DNA from: Apilactobacillus quenuiae
Lineage (GTDB): Bacteria; Bacillota; Bacilli; Lactobacillales; Lactobacillaceae
Direction of reading: 5' to 3'
NCBI RefSeq assembly: GCF_002994005.1
Contig: NZ_POSN01000002.1
Span: 65,855-129,854 of the forward strand
DNA length: 64,000 bases
The notes under the pieces are model-generated. The model had not been told where the DNA came from and searched no databases. It saw only the letters and a list, made by a program, of their open reading frames with translations. Each line of letters starts with the position of its first letter. The first letter of the stretch is position 1. Below are positions 9,965 to 18,740 of this stretch, piece after piece. A program made the position numbers and the translations under genes.

Positions 9965-12481
9965 CTATATTTTTACAGTTTCTTTTTTATTATTTTCTTT
10001 TTTTACAATATTAATTTTTCCTTTTGAAGCACCAACACTCACATTGTCACCAGGTTTAATTTCACCAGATAACATTACCTCTGAAAGTTTATCTTCAACT
10101 TCAGTTTGAATAGTTCTTCTAATAGGACGAGCACCAAATTCAGGATTAAATCCTTTTTCAGCAATTAAATCAACAGCACTAGGAGTTACTTTAATATTAA
10201 TCCCTTGTTCTTTTACACGAGCAAGTAAATCATTGGCCATCAATTTAACAATTTGTTGAACTTGCTTCTTATTAAGTTCATGGAAAATAATAGTTTCATC
10301 AATACGGTTCAAGAATTCTGGTTTAAAGAATCTTCTCATTTGTTCCTTAATGGTAGCTGACATTTCTTTGTATTGATTTTCTTCTTGATCTTCAGACTCT
10401 GCTCCAAAGCCTACAGTCTTCTTATCACGTAAAGTTGTAGCACCTAAGTTTGAAGTCATAATCAAAACTGTATTTCTAAAGTCAACACGACGCCCCTTAG
10501 CGTCAGTCAAGTAGCCATCATCTAGCACTTGCAATAATAGATTGAATACATCTGGATGAGCTTTTTCAACTTCATCAAACAAAACAACCGAATAAGGATG
10601 TCTTCTAACTTTTTCAGTTAATTGGCCACCTTCATCATATCCAACATATCCAGGAGCTGAACCTACCATACGACTAGTAGATGTTTTTTCCATATATTCA
10701 GACATATCAATTCTGATAATATCATCCTTGGAACCAAACATTTCTTCAGCTAAATCCTTAGCTAATTCAGTCTTACCTACCCCAGTAGGTCCTAAGAAGA
10801 TAAAGGATCCAATTGGGCGATTTGGATTTTTTAATCCACTACGAGCTCTTCTAATAGCACGTGAAACTGCAGATACAGCTTCATCTTGACCAATAATCTT
10901 TTTGTGTAAAATACTTTCTAAATTAACTAAACGGTTAGCGTCTGATTGTTTCATCTTAGTAACTGGGATCCCAGTCCATTCAGAAACAATCTGAGCAACA
11001 TCCTCACCTGTATCCTTTAGACTATAGTTGCGTTCTTGTTTAGCTTGTGCTTTTTTGTCTTCTAATTTAGATTCTTCAGCTTCAATTTCTAAGCGAAGGC
11101 TTTGTTCTTGTTCACGAATTTTAACAGCATCTTCAAATCTTTGACTTTCAATGGCTTCTTCCATTTTATTTTTGTATTCGTCTAGTTTAGCTTCTTTTTC
11201 AGATAATTTGTCTGAATCATCTAAATTATTAATTCTAACCATTGCGGCAGATTCATCAATTAAATCAATTGCCTTATCTGGTAAGAAACGATCACTGATA
11301 TATCTAGTTGATAATTCAACCGCTTTATCAATAGCATCATTAGTAATCTTTACTTGATGATGGTCTTCATATTTAGGACGAATACCTTGCAAAATCTGTT
11401 TAGTTTCTTCTTTAGTAGGTTCTGGAACATCAACAGTTTCAAAACGTCTTGCTAAAGCACCATCTTTTTCAATGTGTTTTTGGTATTCATTTAATGTTGT
11501 GGCACCAATAGTTTGAATTTCACCACGAGCTAATGCAGGCTTTAAAATATTAGATGCATCAATTGCACCTTCAGCACCACCAGCACCCATTAAAGTATGC
11601 AATTCATCAATAAATAAAATTACATGCCCGTCGGTTTTAATTTCTTGAATAATCTTCATTAAACGTTTTTCAAATTCACCACGGTATTTAGTTCCTGCAA
11701 CTAAAGTACCCATTTCAAGCATCATTAAACGCTTACCCGAAATATCTTCTGGAACTTCTTTTTTAACCATTTTACGAGCTAAACCTTCAACAACAGCTGT
11801 TTTACCAACTCCTGCTTCACCTAGTAAAACTGGATTATTTTTAGTACGACGACTTAAAACTTGAACTACTCGTCTGATAACACCATCACGACCGATGGTA
11901 GGATCAATCAATCCATCACGAGCCTGTTGAGTTAAATCAGTAGCTAAAGAATCTAAAGTAGGAGTGCCTGCTTTATTTCTAGATTCTCTAGATCCAGGAA
12001 ATGGAATGTGTTTAGTATTGTCATTAGCAGAAACACCCATCTTACGTAATAGAACCGTTTTTACATTTGGAACCGAAGTTTCATTAGTACCTAAATTATT
12101 TAACAATCTATTAGATAAAATATCAGGGGTATCTAGCAAAGCTAATAACAAGTGTTCAGTTCCAATCTTGATAGAACCATACCGCTTAGCTAATTGTCCA
12201 GAAAGTGTAAGTACACCTTGAGATTTAGGAGAATAAGGTAAGTAGGTGTTCTTATCGGAATCTTTAAAGTTCCCATATCCAATTACAAGTTCAATCTCAC
12301 CTTTAACGTCATCTTCATAGACACCGCTTTGTTTTAATGCTGAATAAGCAATACCATTTTTTTCAATTGTTAAAGCTAATAATAAATGTTCAGTACCAAC
12401 AGCTTGGTGTCCAAAAATTTTCGCTTGTTCTTGTGCTAAAATTAAAACGTTTTTTGCGCTTGGAGTAAAAATATTATCCAT
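9965..12481 (-). CDS. clpC: ATP-dependent Clp protease ATP-binding subunit ClpC
   Basis: Class I Clp/Hsp100 unfoldase that feeds substrates to ClpP, usually with an adaptor such as MecA. The 838-residue protein has two N-terminal Clp_N repeats ([20 protein letters not shown] onward), a first AAA+ domain with Walker A GEAGVGKT near residue 222, a middle UVR-like coiled segment ([15 protein letters not shown] near 445), and a second AAA+ domain with GPTGVGKT near 565 and Walker [12 protein letters not shown]. The C-terminal D2-small domain is present. It follows ctsR by 16 nt in one operon. CtsR repression via the operator at 12984-13000 is expected, giving heat-shock induction. Confidence 0.98.
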   Translation of the reverse strand: MDNIFTPSAKNVLILAQEQAKIFGHQAVGTEHLLLALTIEKNGIAYSALKQSGVYEDDVKGEIELVIGYGNFKDSDKNTYLPYSPKSQGVLTLSGQLAKRYGSIKIGTEHLLLALLDTPDILSNRLLNNLGTNETSVPNVKTVLLRKMGVSANDNTKHIPFPGSRESRNKAGTPTLDSLATDLTQQARDGLIDPTIGRDGVIRRVVQVLSRRTKNNPVLLGEAGVGKTAVVEGLARKMVKKEVPEDISGKRLMMLEMGTLVAGTKYRGEFEKRLMKIIQEIKTDGHVILFIDELHTLMGAGGAEGAIDASNILKPALARGEIQTIGATTLNEYQKHIEKDGALARRFETVDVPEPTKEETKQILQGIRPKYEDHHQVKITNDAIDKAVELSTRYISDRFLPDKAIDLIDESAAMVRINNLDDSDKLSEKEAKLDEYKNKMEEAIESQRFEDAVKIREQEQSLRLEIEAEESKLEDKKAQAKQERNYSLKDTGEDVAQIVSEWTGIPVTKMKQSDANRLVNLESILHKKIIGQDEAVSAVSRAIRRARSGLKNPNRPIGSFIFLGPTGVGKTELAKDLAEEMFGSKDDIIRIDMSEYMEKTSTSRMVGSAPGYVGYDEGGQLTEKVRRHPYSVVLFDEVEKAHPDVFNLLLQVLDDGYLTDAKGRRVDFRNTVLIMTSNLGATTLRDKKTVGFGAESEDQEENQYKEMSATIKEQMRRFFKPEFLNRIDETIIFHELNKKQVQQIVKLMANDLLARVKEQGINIKVTPSAVDLIAEKGFNPEFGARPIRRTIQTEVEDKLSEVMLSGEIKPGDNVSVGASKGKINIVKKENNKKETVKI

Positions 12482-12497
12482 AAAGTAGCCCCACTTT

Positions 12498-12965
12498 CTA
12501 GCTTTTGTATCTCAAATGATTCAATATTGAGACCATAATCTTAGCTCTAATTTCGTTTTCTAATCCTTTATTGCCAATGGATAAAGTTTGCTTATTAGTA
12601 GCAGCTGATAATAAATCAGCCTCATTAACAGTAACTAACTCATTTGCTAACAATGTTCCAATTACTGCCTTACCTTCACGTTGAGATATTTCATCACCGA
12701 TCGCATTAATTAGTGTATCCAAAATCTCTAAGTTATCAAGCAACTTAACCTTTTCAATTCTTATATATCCACCACCGCCACGTTTACTTTCAACAGTGTA
12801 ACCATTTTGAATGGTAAATCTTGTTTTTATCACATAGTTAATTTGAGATGGAACTACATCAAAAAGGTTGGCAATGTCAGAACGACTAATTTCTACTTTT
12901 TCGTCATCAGCCAATATTTTCTTTAAATAAGCTTCAATAATATCAGACAGATTTTTACCTTGCAT
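12498..12965 (-). CDS. ctsR: Transcriptional regulator CtsR, repressor of class III heat-shock genes
   Basis: Dimeric winged-helix repressor of clp genes in low-GC Gram-positives. The 155-residue product begins MQGKNLSDIIEAYLKKIL and has the characteristic wing KRGGGGYIRI (about residues 60-69), whose glycine-rich loop senses temperature in characterised homologues. The C-terminal dimerisation part is complete. It is the first gene of a two-gene operon with clpC; mcsA and mcsB, found in Bacillus, are absent as in lactobacilli. A matching CtsR operator precedes it, so autoregulation is very likely. Confidence 0.97.
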   Translation of the reverse strand: MQGKNLSDIIEAYLKKILADDEKVEISRSDIANLFDVVPSQINYVIKTRFTIQNGYTVESKRGGGGYIRIEKVKLLDNLEILDTLINAIGDEISQREGKAVIGTLLANELVTVNEADLLSAATNKQTLSIGNKGLENEIRAKIMVSILNHLRYKS

Positions 12966-12983
12966 ATAAATAACCGTCCCATC

Positions 12984-13009
12984 TTTGACTAATATTGACT
13001 TTTATTATA
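12984..13009 (-). promoter_or_regulatory. ctsR promoter -10 and CtsR heptad operator
   Basis: On the minus strand TATAAT (13004-13009) is followed by AGTCAATATTAGTCAAA (12984-13000). This is two copies of the CtsR heptad (A/GGTCAAA) separated by three bases, with one mismatch in the first half. It covers the transcription start region, as expected for a repressor site. Confidence 0.85.
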
Positions 13010-13053
13010 CGGAGTTATTAATAAAAATAAAAGTATTTTGAATTATTTATATA

Positions 13054-13127
13054 CAAAAAATGAGAAAACAACTTTCCTACGCCATTACTTTCTTACAAAA
13101 GTAATTAATAGTCAAATCATTTTCTCA
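13054..13127 (-). terminator. Composite terminator after the tRNA cluster
   Basis: On the minus strand TGAGAAAA (13120-13127) pairs with TTTTCTCA (13061-13068), followed by a run of six T's. Inside the large loop sits a second hairpin, ATTACTTT/AAAGTAAT (13084-13091 and 13098-13105). It is well placed to end the eight-tRNA transcript before ctsR. Confidence 0.65.
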
Positions 13128-13141
13128 AAATATAATTATTA

Positions 13142-13215
13142 TCGGGAAGACAGGATTCGAACCTGCGACCCCCTGGTCCCAAACCAGGTGCTCTACCAAG
13201 CTGAGCTACTTCCCG
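13142..13215 (-). tRNA. tRNA-Pro (anticodon TGG)
   Basis: Cloverleaf of 74 nt, acceptor CGGGAAG/CTTCCCG, anticodon loop TTTGGGA with anticodon TGG, T-loop GGTTCGAACC-type sequence. No encoded CCA. Last gene of the eight-tRNA cluster. Confidence 0.96.
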
Positions 13216-13228
13216 AGGAAATAAAAAA

Positions 13229-13302
13229 TGCACCCAGTAGGACTCGAACCTACAACCTTCTGATTCGTAGTCAGACACTCTATCCAGTTGCGCTATGGGT
13301 GC
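13229..13302 (-). tRNA. tRNA-Arg (anticodon ACG)
   Basis: Cloverleaf of 74 nt with acceptor GCACCCA/TGGGTGC, anticodon loop CTACGAA (anticodon ACG, expected to be read as inosine) and a T-arm GTAGGTTCGAGTCCTAC. CCA is not encoded. Confidence 0.96.
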
Positions 13303-13325
13303 AAAATAAAATATATTCAGTTAAA

Positions 13326-13411
13326 TGCCGAGGACCGGGATCGAACCGGTACGGTTATTACTAACCGCAGGATTTTAAGTCCTGTGCGTCTGCCAATTCC
13401 GCCACCCCGGC
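13326..13411 (-). tRNA. tRNA-Leu (anticodon TAA)
   Basis: Class II tRNA of 86 nt with a long variable arm (CGGTTAGTAATAACCG), acceptor GCCGGGG/CCTCGGC and anticodon loop CTTAAAA giving TAA. Confidence 0.96.
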
Positions 13412-13431
13412 AGGCATATTACAATATAAAA

Positions 13432-13503
13432 AGCGGAAGACGAGATTCGAACTCGCGACCCCCACCATGGCAAGGTGATGTTCTACCACTGAACTACTTC
13501 CGC
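13432..13503 (-). tRNA. tRNA-Gly (anticodon GCC)
   Basis: Cloverleaf of 72 nt with acceptor GCGGAAG/CTTCCGC and anticodon loop TTGCCAT giving GCC. Confidence 0.96.
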
Positions 13504-13506
13504 ATA

Positions 13507-13580
13507 TGCCGACTAGATGATTCGAACACCCGACCTCTTCATTACTAGTGAAGCGCTCTAGCCAACTGAGCTAAGTCGGC
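13507..13580 (-). tRNA. tRNA-Thr (anticodon AGT)
   Basis: Cloverleaf of 74 nt with acceptor GCCGACT/AGTCGGC and anticodon loop CTAGTAA giving AGT, a wobble-A anticodon probably edited to inosine. Confidence 0.95.
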
Positions 13581-13598
13581 AACATATGCTATGCATAA

Positions 13599-13682
13599 TG
13601 CGGGCGAAGGGATTCGAACCCCCACTTCCATATAGAAACTAGAACCTAAATCTAGCGCGTCTGCCAATTCCGCCACGCCCGC
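13599..13682 (-). tRNA. tRNA-Leu (anticodon TAG)
   Basis: Class II tRNA of 84 nt with acceptor GCGGGCG/CGCCCGC and anticodon loop TTTAGGT giving TAG. Confidence 0.95.
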
Positions 13683-13705
13683 AAATTGCTTTTTTTCAAT
13701 TGTAA

Positions 13706-13778
13706 TGAGCCGTGGCAGGTTCGAACTGCCGACCCTCTGATTAAAAGTCAGATGCTCTACCGGCTGAGCTAACGGCTC
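13706..13778 (-). tRNA. tRNA-Lys (anticodon TTT)
   Basis: Cloverleaf of 73 nt with acceptor GAGCCGT/ACGGCTC and anticodon loop CTTTTAA giving TTT. Confidence 0.96.
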
Positions 13779-13780
13779 AA

Positions 13781-13853
13781 TGGAGGATACAGGGCTCGAA
13801 CCTGTGACCTCCTGCTTGTAAGGCAGATGCTCTCCCAACTGAGCTAATCCTCC
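13781..13853 (-). tRNA. tRNA-Val (anticodon TAC)
   Basis: Cloverleaf of 73 nt with acceptor GGAGGAT/ATCCTCC and anticodon loop CTTACAA giving TAC. First gene of the cluster. Confidence 0.96.
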
Positions 13854-13896
13854 ATGAGATCATTCCGATAAGTTATCTCAAAAAGACAACTATTTA

Positions 13897-13925
13897 ATAG
13901 TATCACTTGTTTTTTATAAAGTCAA
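13897..13925 (-). promoter_or_regulatory. Promoter of the tRNA cluster
   Basis: Minus-strand TTGACT (13920-13925), 17-nt spacer, TACTAT (13897-13902), about 40 nt before tRNA-Val. It shows that the cluster is transcribed on its own and not from an rRNA operon. Confidence 0.75.
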
Positions 13926-14029
13926 TAACTTTTTTAACGATTAATTAAAAGTTTATACCTAAAAAACTCAACAAAAAACATTATATCTAATATATAATAA
14001 ATTGTCTACCCTTATTTTAAATTTTGTAT

Positions 14030-14056
14030 AAAAAAAGAACAATCAATGATTGTTCT
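14030..14056 (-). terminator. Terminator of serS
   Basis: A 9-bp stem AGAACAATC/GATTGTTCT with loop ATT, followed on the minus strand by seven T's, directly after the serS stop. Confidence 0.85.
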
Positions 14057-14074
14057 CATTTGTATATTATTTAA

Positions 14075-15358
14075 TTAGTCTTCTTTAATAATTTTCTTCA
14101 TCCCATGCATATATGGTTGTAATACTTCTGGAATATCAACAGTACCATCTTCATTTTGATAATTTTCCAAAATAGCTGCAACTGTTCTACCAACAGCAAG
14201 ACCTGAACCATTTAATGTATGCACATATTGTAATTTACCATTTTCATCACGGTATTGGATATGAGATCTTCTTGCTTGAAAATCAGTTGTATTTGAACAA
14301 CTTGAAATTTCACGATAACGACCTTGAGCAGGCATCCAAACTTCAAGATCATGCGTCATTGCAGCAGTAAAGCTCATATCACTAGTAGTTAAAGTAATAA
14401 CATGATATGGAATTTTCAATAGTTTAAGTAGTGATTCAGCATGTTCAGTAATGCTTTCTAATGCATCCCATGAATCTTCAGGTTTAGTAAATTGTACCAT
14501 TTCAACCTTGTTGAATTGATGCAAACGAATCAAACCACGAGTATCACGACCAGCACTACCAGCTTCTGATCTAAATGCAGGAGTTAAAGCAGTAAACTTA
14601 ACTGGTAACTTTTCAGTTGGAATAACATCATCACGATAGTAGTTAACTAATGGAACTTCCGCAGTTGGAATCATAGTTAAATCACTATCAGCTATTTCAA
14701 AACCGGCTTTATTTTCTAAAAATTTAGGAAATTGTCCAGTTCCATACATTGAAGCTGAATTTACCATGTATGGTGGTAAAACTTCAGTGTAACCAGCTTT
14801 ATCGTTTTGATCTAAGTAAAAATTATATACAGCACGTTCTAACTTGGCACCTGCACCCATGTAGTATACAAAACGACTACCAGCAACTTTAGCACTAGCA
14901 TCAAAGTTTAAAATGCCTAATTTTTCACCAATATCCCAATGATGTTTTGGTTCAAATTTGAAATCACGTGGTTTACCAATTTTGCGTAATTCTACAGCTC
15001 CTTCTTCAGTCAAGCTTTCGGGAACTCCATCTGCAGGAATATTTGGCAAATGTGCAGCTAAATCATGTTGGTCTTTTTCAGTTTTTTCTAAATCAGCATC
15101 CAATTGCTTGATGTCAGCACCAACTTGTTTCATTTCATTGATAGCATCGGTAGCATCTTCTTTATTACGTTTAGCTTCAGCAATTTTCTTAGATGCTTTA
15201 TTCTTATTAGCTTTTAAAGTTTCACTCTTAAGAATTAATTCACGACGCTTTTCATCATATCCAATTAATTCATCAATAGTTTCAGCTTTAATGCCTCTTG
15301 TTGCCAATCTGGCCTTAATAAAATCAGGGTTTTGTCTAATCATTTTCATGTCTAACAT
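14075..15358 (-). CDS. serS: Serine--tRNA ligase
   Basis: Charges tRNA-Ser with serine in the cytoplasm. The 427-residue protein has the N-terminal antiparallel coiled coil that grips the long variable arm (about residues 25-105, rich in Lys, Glu and Ala), then the class II catalytic core with motif 2 [20 protein letters not shown] (about 263-282) and motif 3 [18 protein letters not shown] near residue 385. Length is normal. The ATG is preceded by AATAGGAGG. A T-box leader lies directly upstream, so the gene is induced when tRNA-Ser is uncharged. Confidence 0.98.
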   Translation of the reverse strand: MLDMKMIRQNPDFIKARLATRGIKAETIDELIGYDEKRRELILKSETLKANKNKASKKIAEAKRNKEDATDAINEMKQVGADIKQLDADLEKTEKDQHDLAAHLPNIPADGVPESLTEEGAVELRKIGKPRDFKFEPKHHWDIGEKLGILNFDASAKVAGSRFVYYMGAGAKLERAVYNFYLDQNDKAGYTEVLPPYMVNSASMYGTGQFPKFLENKAGFEIADSDLTMIPTAEVPLVNYYRDDVIPTEKLPVKFTALTPAFRSEAGSAGRDTRGLIRLHQFNKVEMVQFTKPEDSWDALESITEHAESLLKLLKIPYHVITLTTSDMSFTAAMTHDLEVWMPAQGRYREISSCSNTTDFQARRSHIQYRDENGKLQYVHTLNGSGLAVGRTVAAILENYQNEDGTVDIPEVLQPYMHGMKKIIKED

Positions 15359-15384
15359 AAGTAATACCTCCTATTAATATATAA

Positions 15385-15602
15385 TAAAAAAGAAGGCCTC
15401 ATCCAATTGGGACGAAGGCCTTCTTTTCGCGGTACCACCCAAGTTCTTAGTTATAACTAAACACTCGTATCGTGATAACGGTCACCTTCCGTGTAGCATT
15501 ACCTACCCGCTTTTCGTATGCCGGAAATTTCGACTTGTGATTTCCACCAACCATCACATCTCTTGATATCTACTAATAAACATACATCGCGTTTACATCT
15601 AT
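15385..15602 (-). ncRNA. T-box leader of serS
   Basis: The minus strand carries the invariant T-box sequence GGGTGGTACCGCG (plus 15427-15440) followed by a strong terminator, AGAAGGCCT/AGGCCTTCT (15391-15399 and 15415-15423) with a T run. The upstream 150 nt contain Stem I hairpins such as GTGAT...ATCAC. The T-box can pair with the 3' end of uncharged tRNA and form the antiterminator. I could not assign the specifier codon with confidence; serine is inferred from the downstream gene. Confidence 0.93.
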
Positions 15603-15607
15603 AATCA

Positions 15608-15636
15608 ATAATATTACATCTAATTTAGATAATCAA
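15608..15636 (-). promoter_or_regulatory. Promoter of the serS T-box transcript
   Basis: Minus-strand TTGATT (15631-15636), 17-nt spacer, TATTAT (15608-15613). The -35 begins immediately after the stop codon of the upstream kinase gene. Confidence 0.75.
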
Positions 15637-16278
15637 CTATTTTAGATTCAATTCTTTTAGTTTATCATCAATCTGTTTTAAAACAATTTCACGATCAGCA
15701 TCATTTTCAATGAAATCATATTTATCACCATCAATTTGAATTTTTGGTGATTGATCATAATTTTCATAAAAATTATTATAACGATTATTTAAATCTTGGT
15801 AATAGTCATACAATCCAGGGTCATTATCAACTTGTTCAAAGCTGCGACCCCGTTTTTTAATACGGCTTAACATTGTATCAAATGAAATACTAATATGAAT
15901 CAACAAATCTGGATTCTTTTGCAATGATGAATTAGGAATTTCTTCCATCATATTTTCGAGTAACGAATCATAAATATCAGCTTCAGTTTCAGTGGCACGA
16001 TTCATATCTGCATTCAGTCTAAACATTAATGAATCTTCATAGATTGAACGATCCATCACACTTAATTTTTCATTCTGAGCTTTTTCAAGATTTTCAAATC
16101 TAGTATTTAAAAAATAAATTTGTAATAAAAATGCATATTTCTTAGGATTTTTATAAAATAATGGCAAGATTTCATTATCATCAACTGATTCATAATAACC
16201 AGTTGAATTTAAATTTTTAGATAATAATCTAGTTAGTGAAGTTTTGCCCGCTCCGATAGTTCCTGCTAATACAAGCAT
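15637..16278 (-). CDS. Deoxynucleoside kinase (deoxyadenosine/deoxyguanosine kinase family)
   Basis: Phosphorylates deoxynucleosides in the salvage pathway. The 213-residue product has P-loop GTIGAGKTS at residues 7-15, the substrate-site motif MDRSIYEDSLMF (about 73-84; the DRS and Glu are the family signature) and the LID-type sequence RIKKRGRSFEQ near 140. Length matches dAK/dGK enzymes of lactobacilli, which often occur in tandem pairs; only one copy is seen here. The start follows AAGGAGAATTAC. It is a single gene, with the serS promoter immediately downstream. The exact base specificity cannot be read from the sequence. Confidence 0.92.
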   Translation of the reverse strand: MLVLAGTIGAGKTSLTRLLSKNLNSTGYYESVDDNEILPLFYKNPKKYAFLLQIYFLNTRFENLEKAQNEKLSVMDRSIYEDSLMFRLNADMNRATETEADIYDSLLENMMEEIPNSSLQKNPDLLIHISISFDTMLSRIKKRGRSFEQVDNDPGLYDYYQDLNNRYNNFYENYDQSPKIQIDGDKYDFIENDADREIVLKQIDDKLKELNLK

Positions 16279-16358
16279 GTAATTCTCCTTAAATAAATCA
16301 ATAATATTTATATTTTAATACATAATTAAAAAACTTACATTAAATATTTAAAAACAAT

Positions 16359-16397
16359 AAAAAAGATGCCCGATTCAAAACGAGAGGCATCTTTTAA
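16359..16397 (-). terminator. Terminator of the lysine permease gene
   Basis: A 10-bp stem AAAAGATGCC/GGCATCTTTT with T run, directly after the permease stop codon. Confidence 0.85.
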
Positions 16398-16400
16398 TTT

Positions 16401-17858
16401 TTATTCTTTATCCCTTAAATCAGTAGGTGAAACGTCTACTTTATCTAATGGAATAATTTTAGTATGATTTTTAAATTTATATGCAAAATATAAAATAAAT
16501 ACTAATGGTACTGAAATATAAGTAATTCCAATTTGTTCCCAATTAAAGTTAACAAATGAAGAAATATCCTGACCACAAATAACCAAAATACAAATAATCA
16601 AGGTAATAATTGGACCAGTTGGGAACCATGTAGCATGATATTTTAATTCATTTAAACTATGGCCTTGTTTGACAAATGCACGTCTAAATCTAAAGTGTGA
16701 CAGTGCAATTCCAACCCAAGCAATAAATCCAGTTAACCCTGAAGCAGCAACTAACCAAACATAAATTTGTGGACCAGCAATACTACTGATAAATGTAGCT
16801 AGTGAAACTAATGTAGTGGCACCTAAAGCAAGATAAGGAATTCCACGTTTATTAGTCCGTCCCATAATTTTAGGTGCATATCCTTCATGTGACATTGAAT
16901 ATAACATTCTAGTCGAAGCATACATCCCTGAATTAGCTGATGAAATAACTGAAGTTAAAATTACTGCATTCATAATTGAAGCTGCTGCAGCTAGCCCAGC
17001 CCTTTTAAATACAATCGTGAATGGACTGATTGCAACATCACTAGCACTTGATCCTAGTAAATCAGGACTGGTATATGGAATAATTGCTCCGATTACAAAA
17101 ATGGCTAAAATATAGAATAAAATAATGCGCCAAAATACATCTTTGATTGCACGAGGAACAGCTTTACTTGGATTGTTAGCTTCACCAGCAGTAATCCCAA
17201 CTAATTCAGTTCCTTGAAATGAAAATCCAGCAACCACAAAAACTGCTAAGATCATTGGAATTCCACCAACAAATGGTGCTTGTTTATAGTGGAAATTAGA
17301 TAAGCCAATTGTATGACCACCCATAATGCCAAAGATAGTTAGGATTCCAACACCTAAAAAGACAAAAATGGTAATAACTTTAATCAATGACATCCAAAAT
17401 TCAGTTTCACCAAATGCTTTAACTGACAAGGCATTGATTAATAGGATTAATACTAACGTAATCGCACTGAATATCCAGCTAGGCATATTAGGTAACCAGA
17501 ATTTCATTACTAAGGCAGCTGTACTAATATCAACCGCCACTGTAATGGCCCAGTTAAACCAATAGTTCCATCCCATCGCAAATCCCAAAGCTGGATCTAC
17601 ATATTTAGAAGCATATACAGAAAATGAACCAGAAACAGGTGTGTTAGTAGCCATTTCTCCTAAACTAGTCATTAAAAAGTAAACCATTAGTCCCATTAAG
17701 AAATAGGCAACTAATGCTCCACCTGGCCCGGCTTGACTAATAACTGAACCTGAAGCAACAAATAATCCGGTTCCAATTGAACCTCCTAGGGCAATCATTG
17801 AAACGTGTCTTGTCTTAAGTCGTCTCTTTACCCCTCTATCTTGTGAGTTTTCACTCAT
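16401..17858 (-). CDS. lysP: Amino-acid permease of the APC superfamily, probably lysine-specific (LysP-like)
   Basis: Secondary transporter in the cytoplasmic membrane that imports an amino acid with protons. The 485-residue protein starts with a charged tail (MSENSQDRGVKRRLKTRH), then the APC signature MIALGGSIGTGLFVASG in TM1, and has about 12 hydrophobic segments. GETEFWMSLIKV and the run QGTELVGITAGEANNPSKAV (near residue 215) are typical of the basic-amino-acid branch. The decisive evidence for the substrate is the lysine riboswitch in its leader. ATG follows AGAGAGGATGAC. It is a single-gene transcription unit with its own promoter and terminator. Confidence 0.9.
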   Translation of the reverse strand: MSENSQDRGVKRRLKTRHVSMIALGGSIGTGLFVASGSVISQAGPGGALVAYFLMGLMVYFLMTSLGEMATNTPVSGSFSVYASKYVDPALGFAMGWNYWFNWAITVAVDISTAALVMKFWLPNMPSWIFSAITLVLILLINALSVKAFGETEFWMSLIKVITIFVFLGVGILTIFGIMGGHTIGLSNFHYKQAPFVGGIPMILAVFVVAGFSFQGTELVGITAGEANNPSKAVPRAIKDVFWRIILFYILAIFVIGAIIPYTSPDLLGSSASDVAISPFTIVFKRAGLAAAASIMNAVILTSVISSANSGMYASTRMLYSMSHEGYAPKIMGRTNKRGIPYLALGATTLVSLATFISSIAGPQIYVWLVAASGLTGFIAWVGIALSHFRFRRAFVKQGHSLNELKYHATWFPTGPIITLIICILVICGQDISSFVNFNWEQIGITYISVPLVFILYFAYKFKNHTKIIPLDKVDVSPTDLRDKE

Positions 17859-17910
17859 AATATGTCATCCTCTCTTATGATTCTAAGAGGTGCCATCAGA
17901 AAAATAACTA

Positions 17911-18145
17911 AAAAAGATCTCCCCATATAAAAAGAAGAGATCCGTAATCAATCAATTTTTAATTATTGATTCTAGAAAGCACTCCGTAGAAAAACTACGA
18001 CAGTCCTCAGCTTATTCAACTGAGCCCCAACTAATGGTTGATAAAGCAGCTATTAGTTTCGGCAAAATCCCCTTTCACCAATCTATATACATCACTTTAT
18101 TGAAAAAGATTGGTTATTAATGTCATTTGCGCCTCTTCTTAGATT
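17911..18145 (-). promoter_or_regulatory. Lysine riboswitch (L-box) with terminator
   Basis: The minus-strand leader of the permease contains conserved L-box blocks: GAAAGGGGATTTTGCCGAAA, then GGGGCTCAGT and GAGGACTGTCGTAGT, flanked by long pairing arms such as ACCAATCTTTTTCAATAAAG with its partner near 18082. Downstream lies an intrinsic terminator, GATCTC/GAGATC (17916-17921 and 17937-17942), followed by a T run. Lysine binding is expected to favour the terminator, so the permease is made when lysine is scarce. The stretch up to the next gene contains only this leader and its promoter. Confidence 0.93.
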
Positions 18146-18154
18146 TACTTAGTT

Positions 18155-18183
18155 ATTATATAACATATAAATTAATTAAACAA
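18155..18183 (-). promoter_or_regulatory. Promoter of the lysine riboswitch transcript
   Basis: Minus-strand TTGTTT (18178-18183), 17-nt spacer and a perfect TATAAT (18155-18160), just upstream of the riboswitch. Confidence 0.78.
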
Positions 18184-18186
18184 TAA

Positions 18187-18678
18187 CTATGATAATTTTA
18201 ATTCAAACGTTTTATAACCATCATATTTATCAATTGAATGAAAACCTAATTTGTTTAGAACCTTCATTGAAGGCTTATTATTTTGATCTACTGTGGCCTC
18301 GATTAAAGATGATTCATCAAAATTGTTAATTATTGCTAGTAAAGCTTTGGTCATATAACCTCTTTTTTGATAATCATTATTCATAAAATAGCCTAATTCT
18401 AAATTAGAATAAACTGGTTCAAAGTTTTCACCAATTTCAGGAAATAAATTAATTAAACCGATGACCTTGCCAGAATCAATTAATCTAATGGCAAAAGTTA
18501 TATGATCTTCATTTTCTGATTGAAAAAGCATTCTAGCTTTAATTTCATCTTTAACTGGTTCAAAACCAGTTTTTTTAGCTACATCATCATTTGAAATCAT
18601 TTCCCAGTAATCTTTAAAGTCATTATGATTCAATTTATCTATCTTAATGGCCCCTAGATTAATATTTATGTTTTTCAA
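18187..18678 (-). CDS. GNAT-family N-acetyltransferase
   Basis: Transfers an acetyl group from acetyl-CoA to an amine; the RimJ/RimL-like layout suggests a protein N-terminus or small-molecule target, which cannot be specified. Visible family features are the strand with SGKVIGLINLFPE, the acetyl-CoA loop region YFMNNDYQKRGYMTKAL (Q/RxxGxG/A-type) and the C-terminal ATVDQNNKPSMKVLNKLGF motif. I chose a TTG start at 18678 because AAGAAAGGCGG lies 9 nt before it and a TATAAT box lies at 18717-18722, leaving the longer reading frame upstream untranscribed. This gives 163 residues. It is divergent from the hydrolase gene at 18741. Confidence 0.85.
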   Translation of the reverse strand: MKNININLGAIKIDKLNHNDFKDYWEMISNDDVAKKTGFEPVKDEIKARMLFQSENEDHITFAIRLIDSGKVIGLINLFPEIGENFEPVYSNLELGYFMNNDYQKRGYMTKALLAIINNFDESSLIEATVDQNNKPSMKVLNKLGFHSIDKYDGYKTFELKLS

Positions 18679-18740
18679 CAGACATTGCCGCCTTTCTTGC
18701 GTTAGAATAATTACAGACATTATATATTTGAGGTGCAAAT

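Noticed and set aside
13038-13838. Several apparent reading frames over the tRNA cluster on both strands (with peptides such as VAELADALDLGSS).
   Set aside because: They are translations of tRNA genes; such peptides are well-known artefacts and have no ribosome-binding sites.
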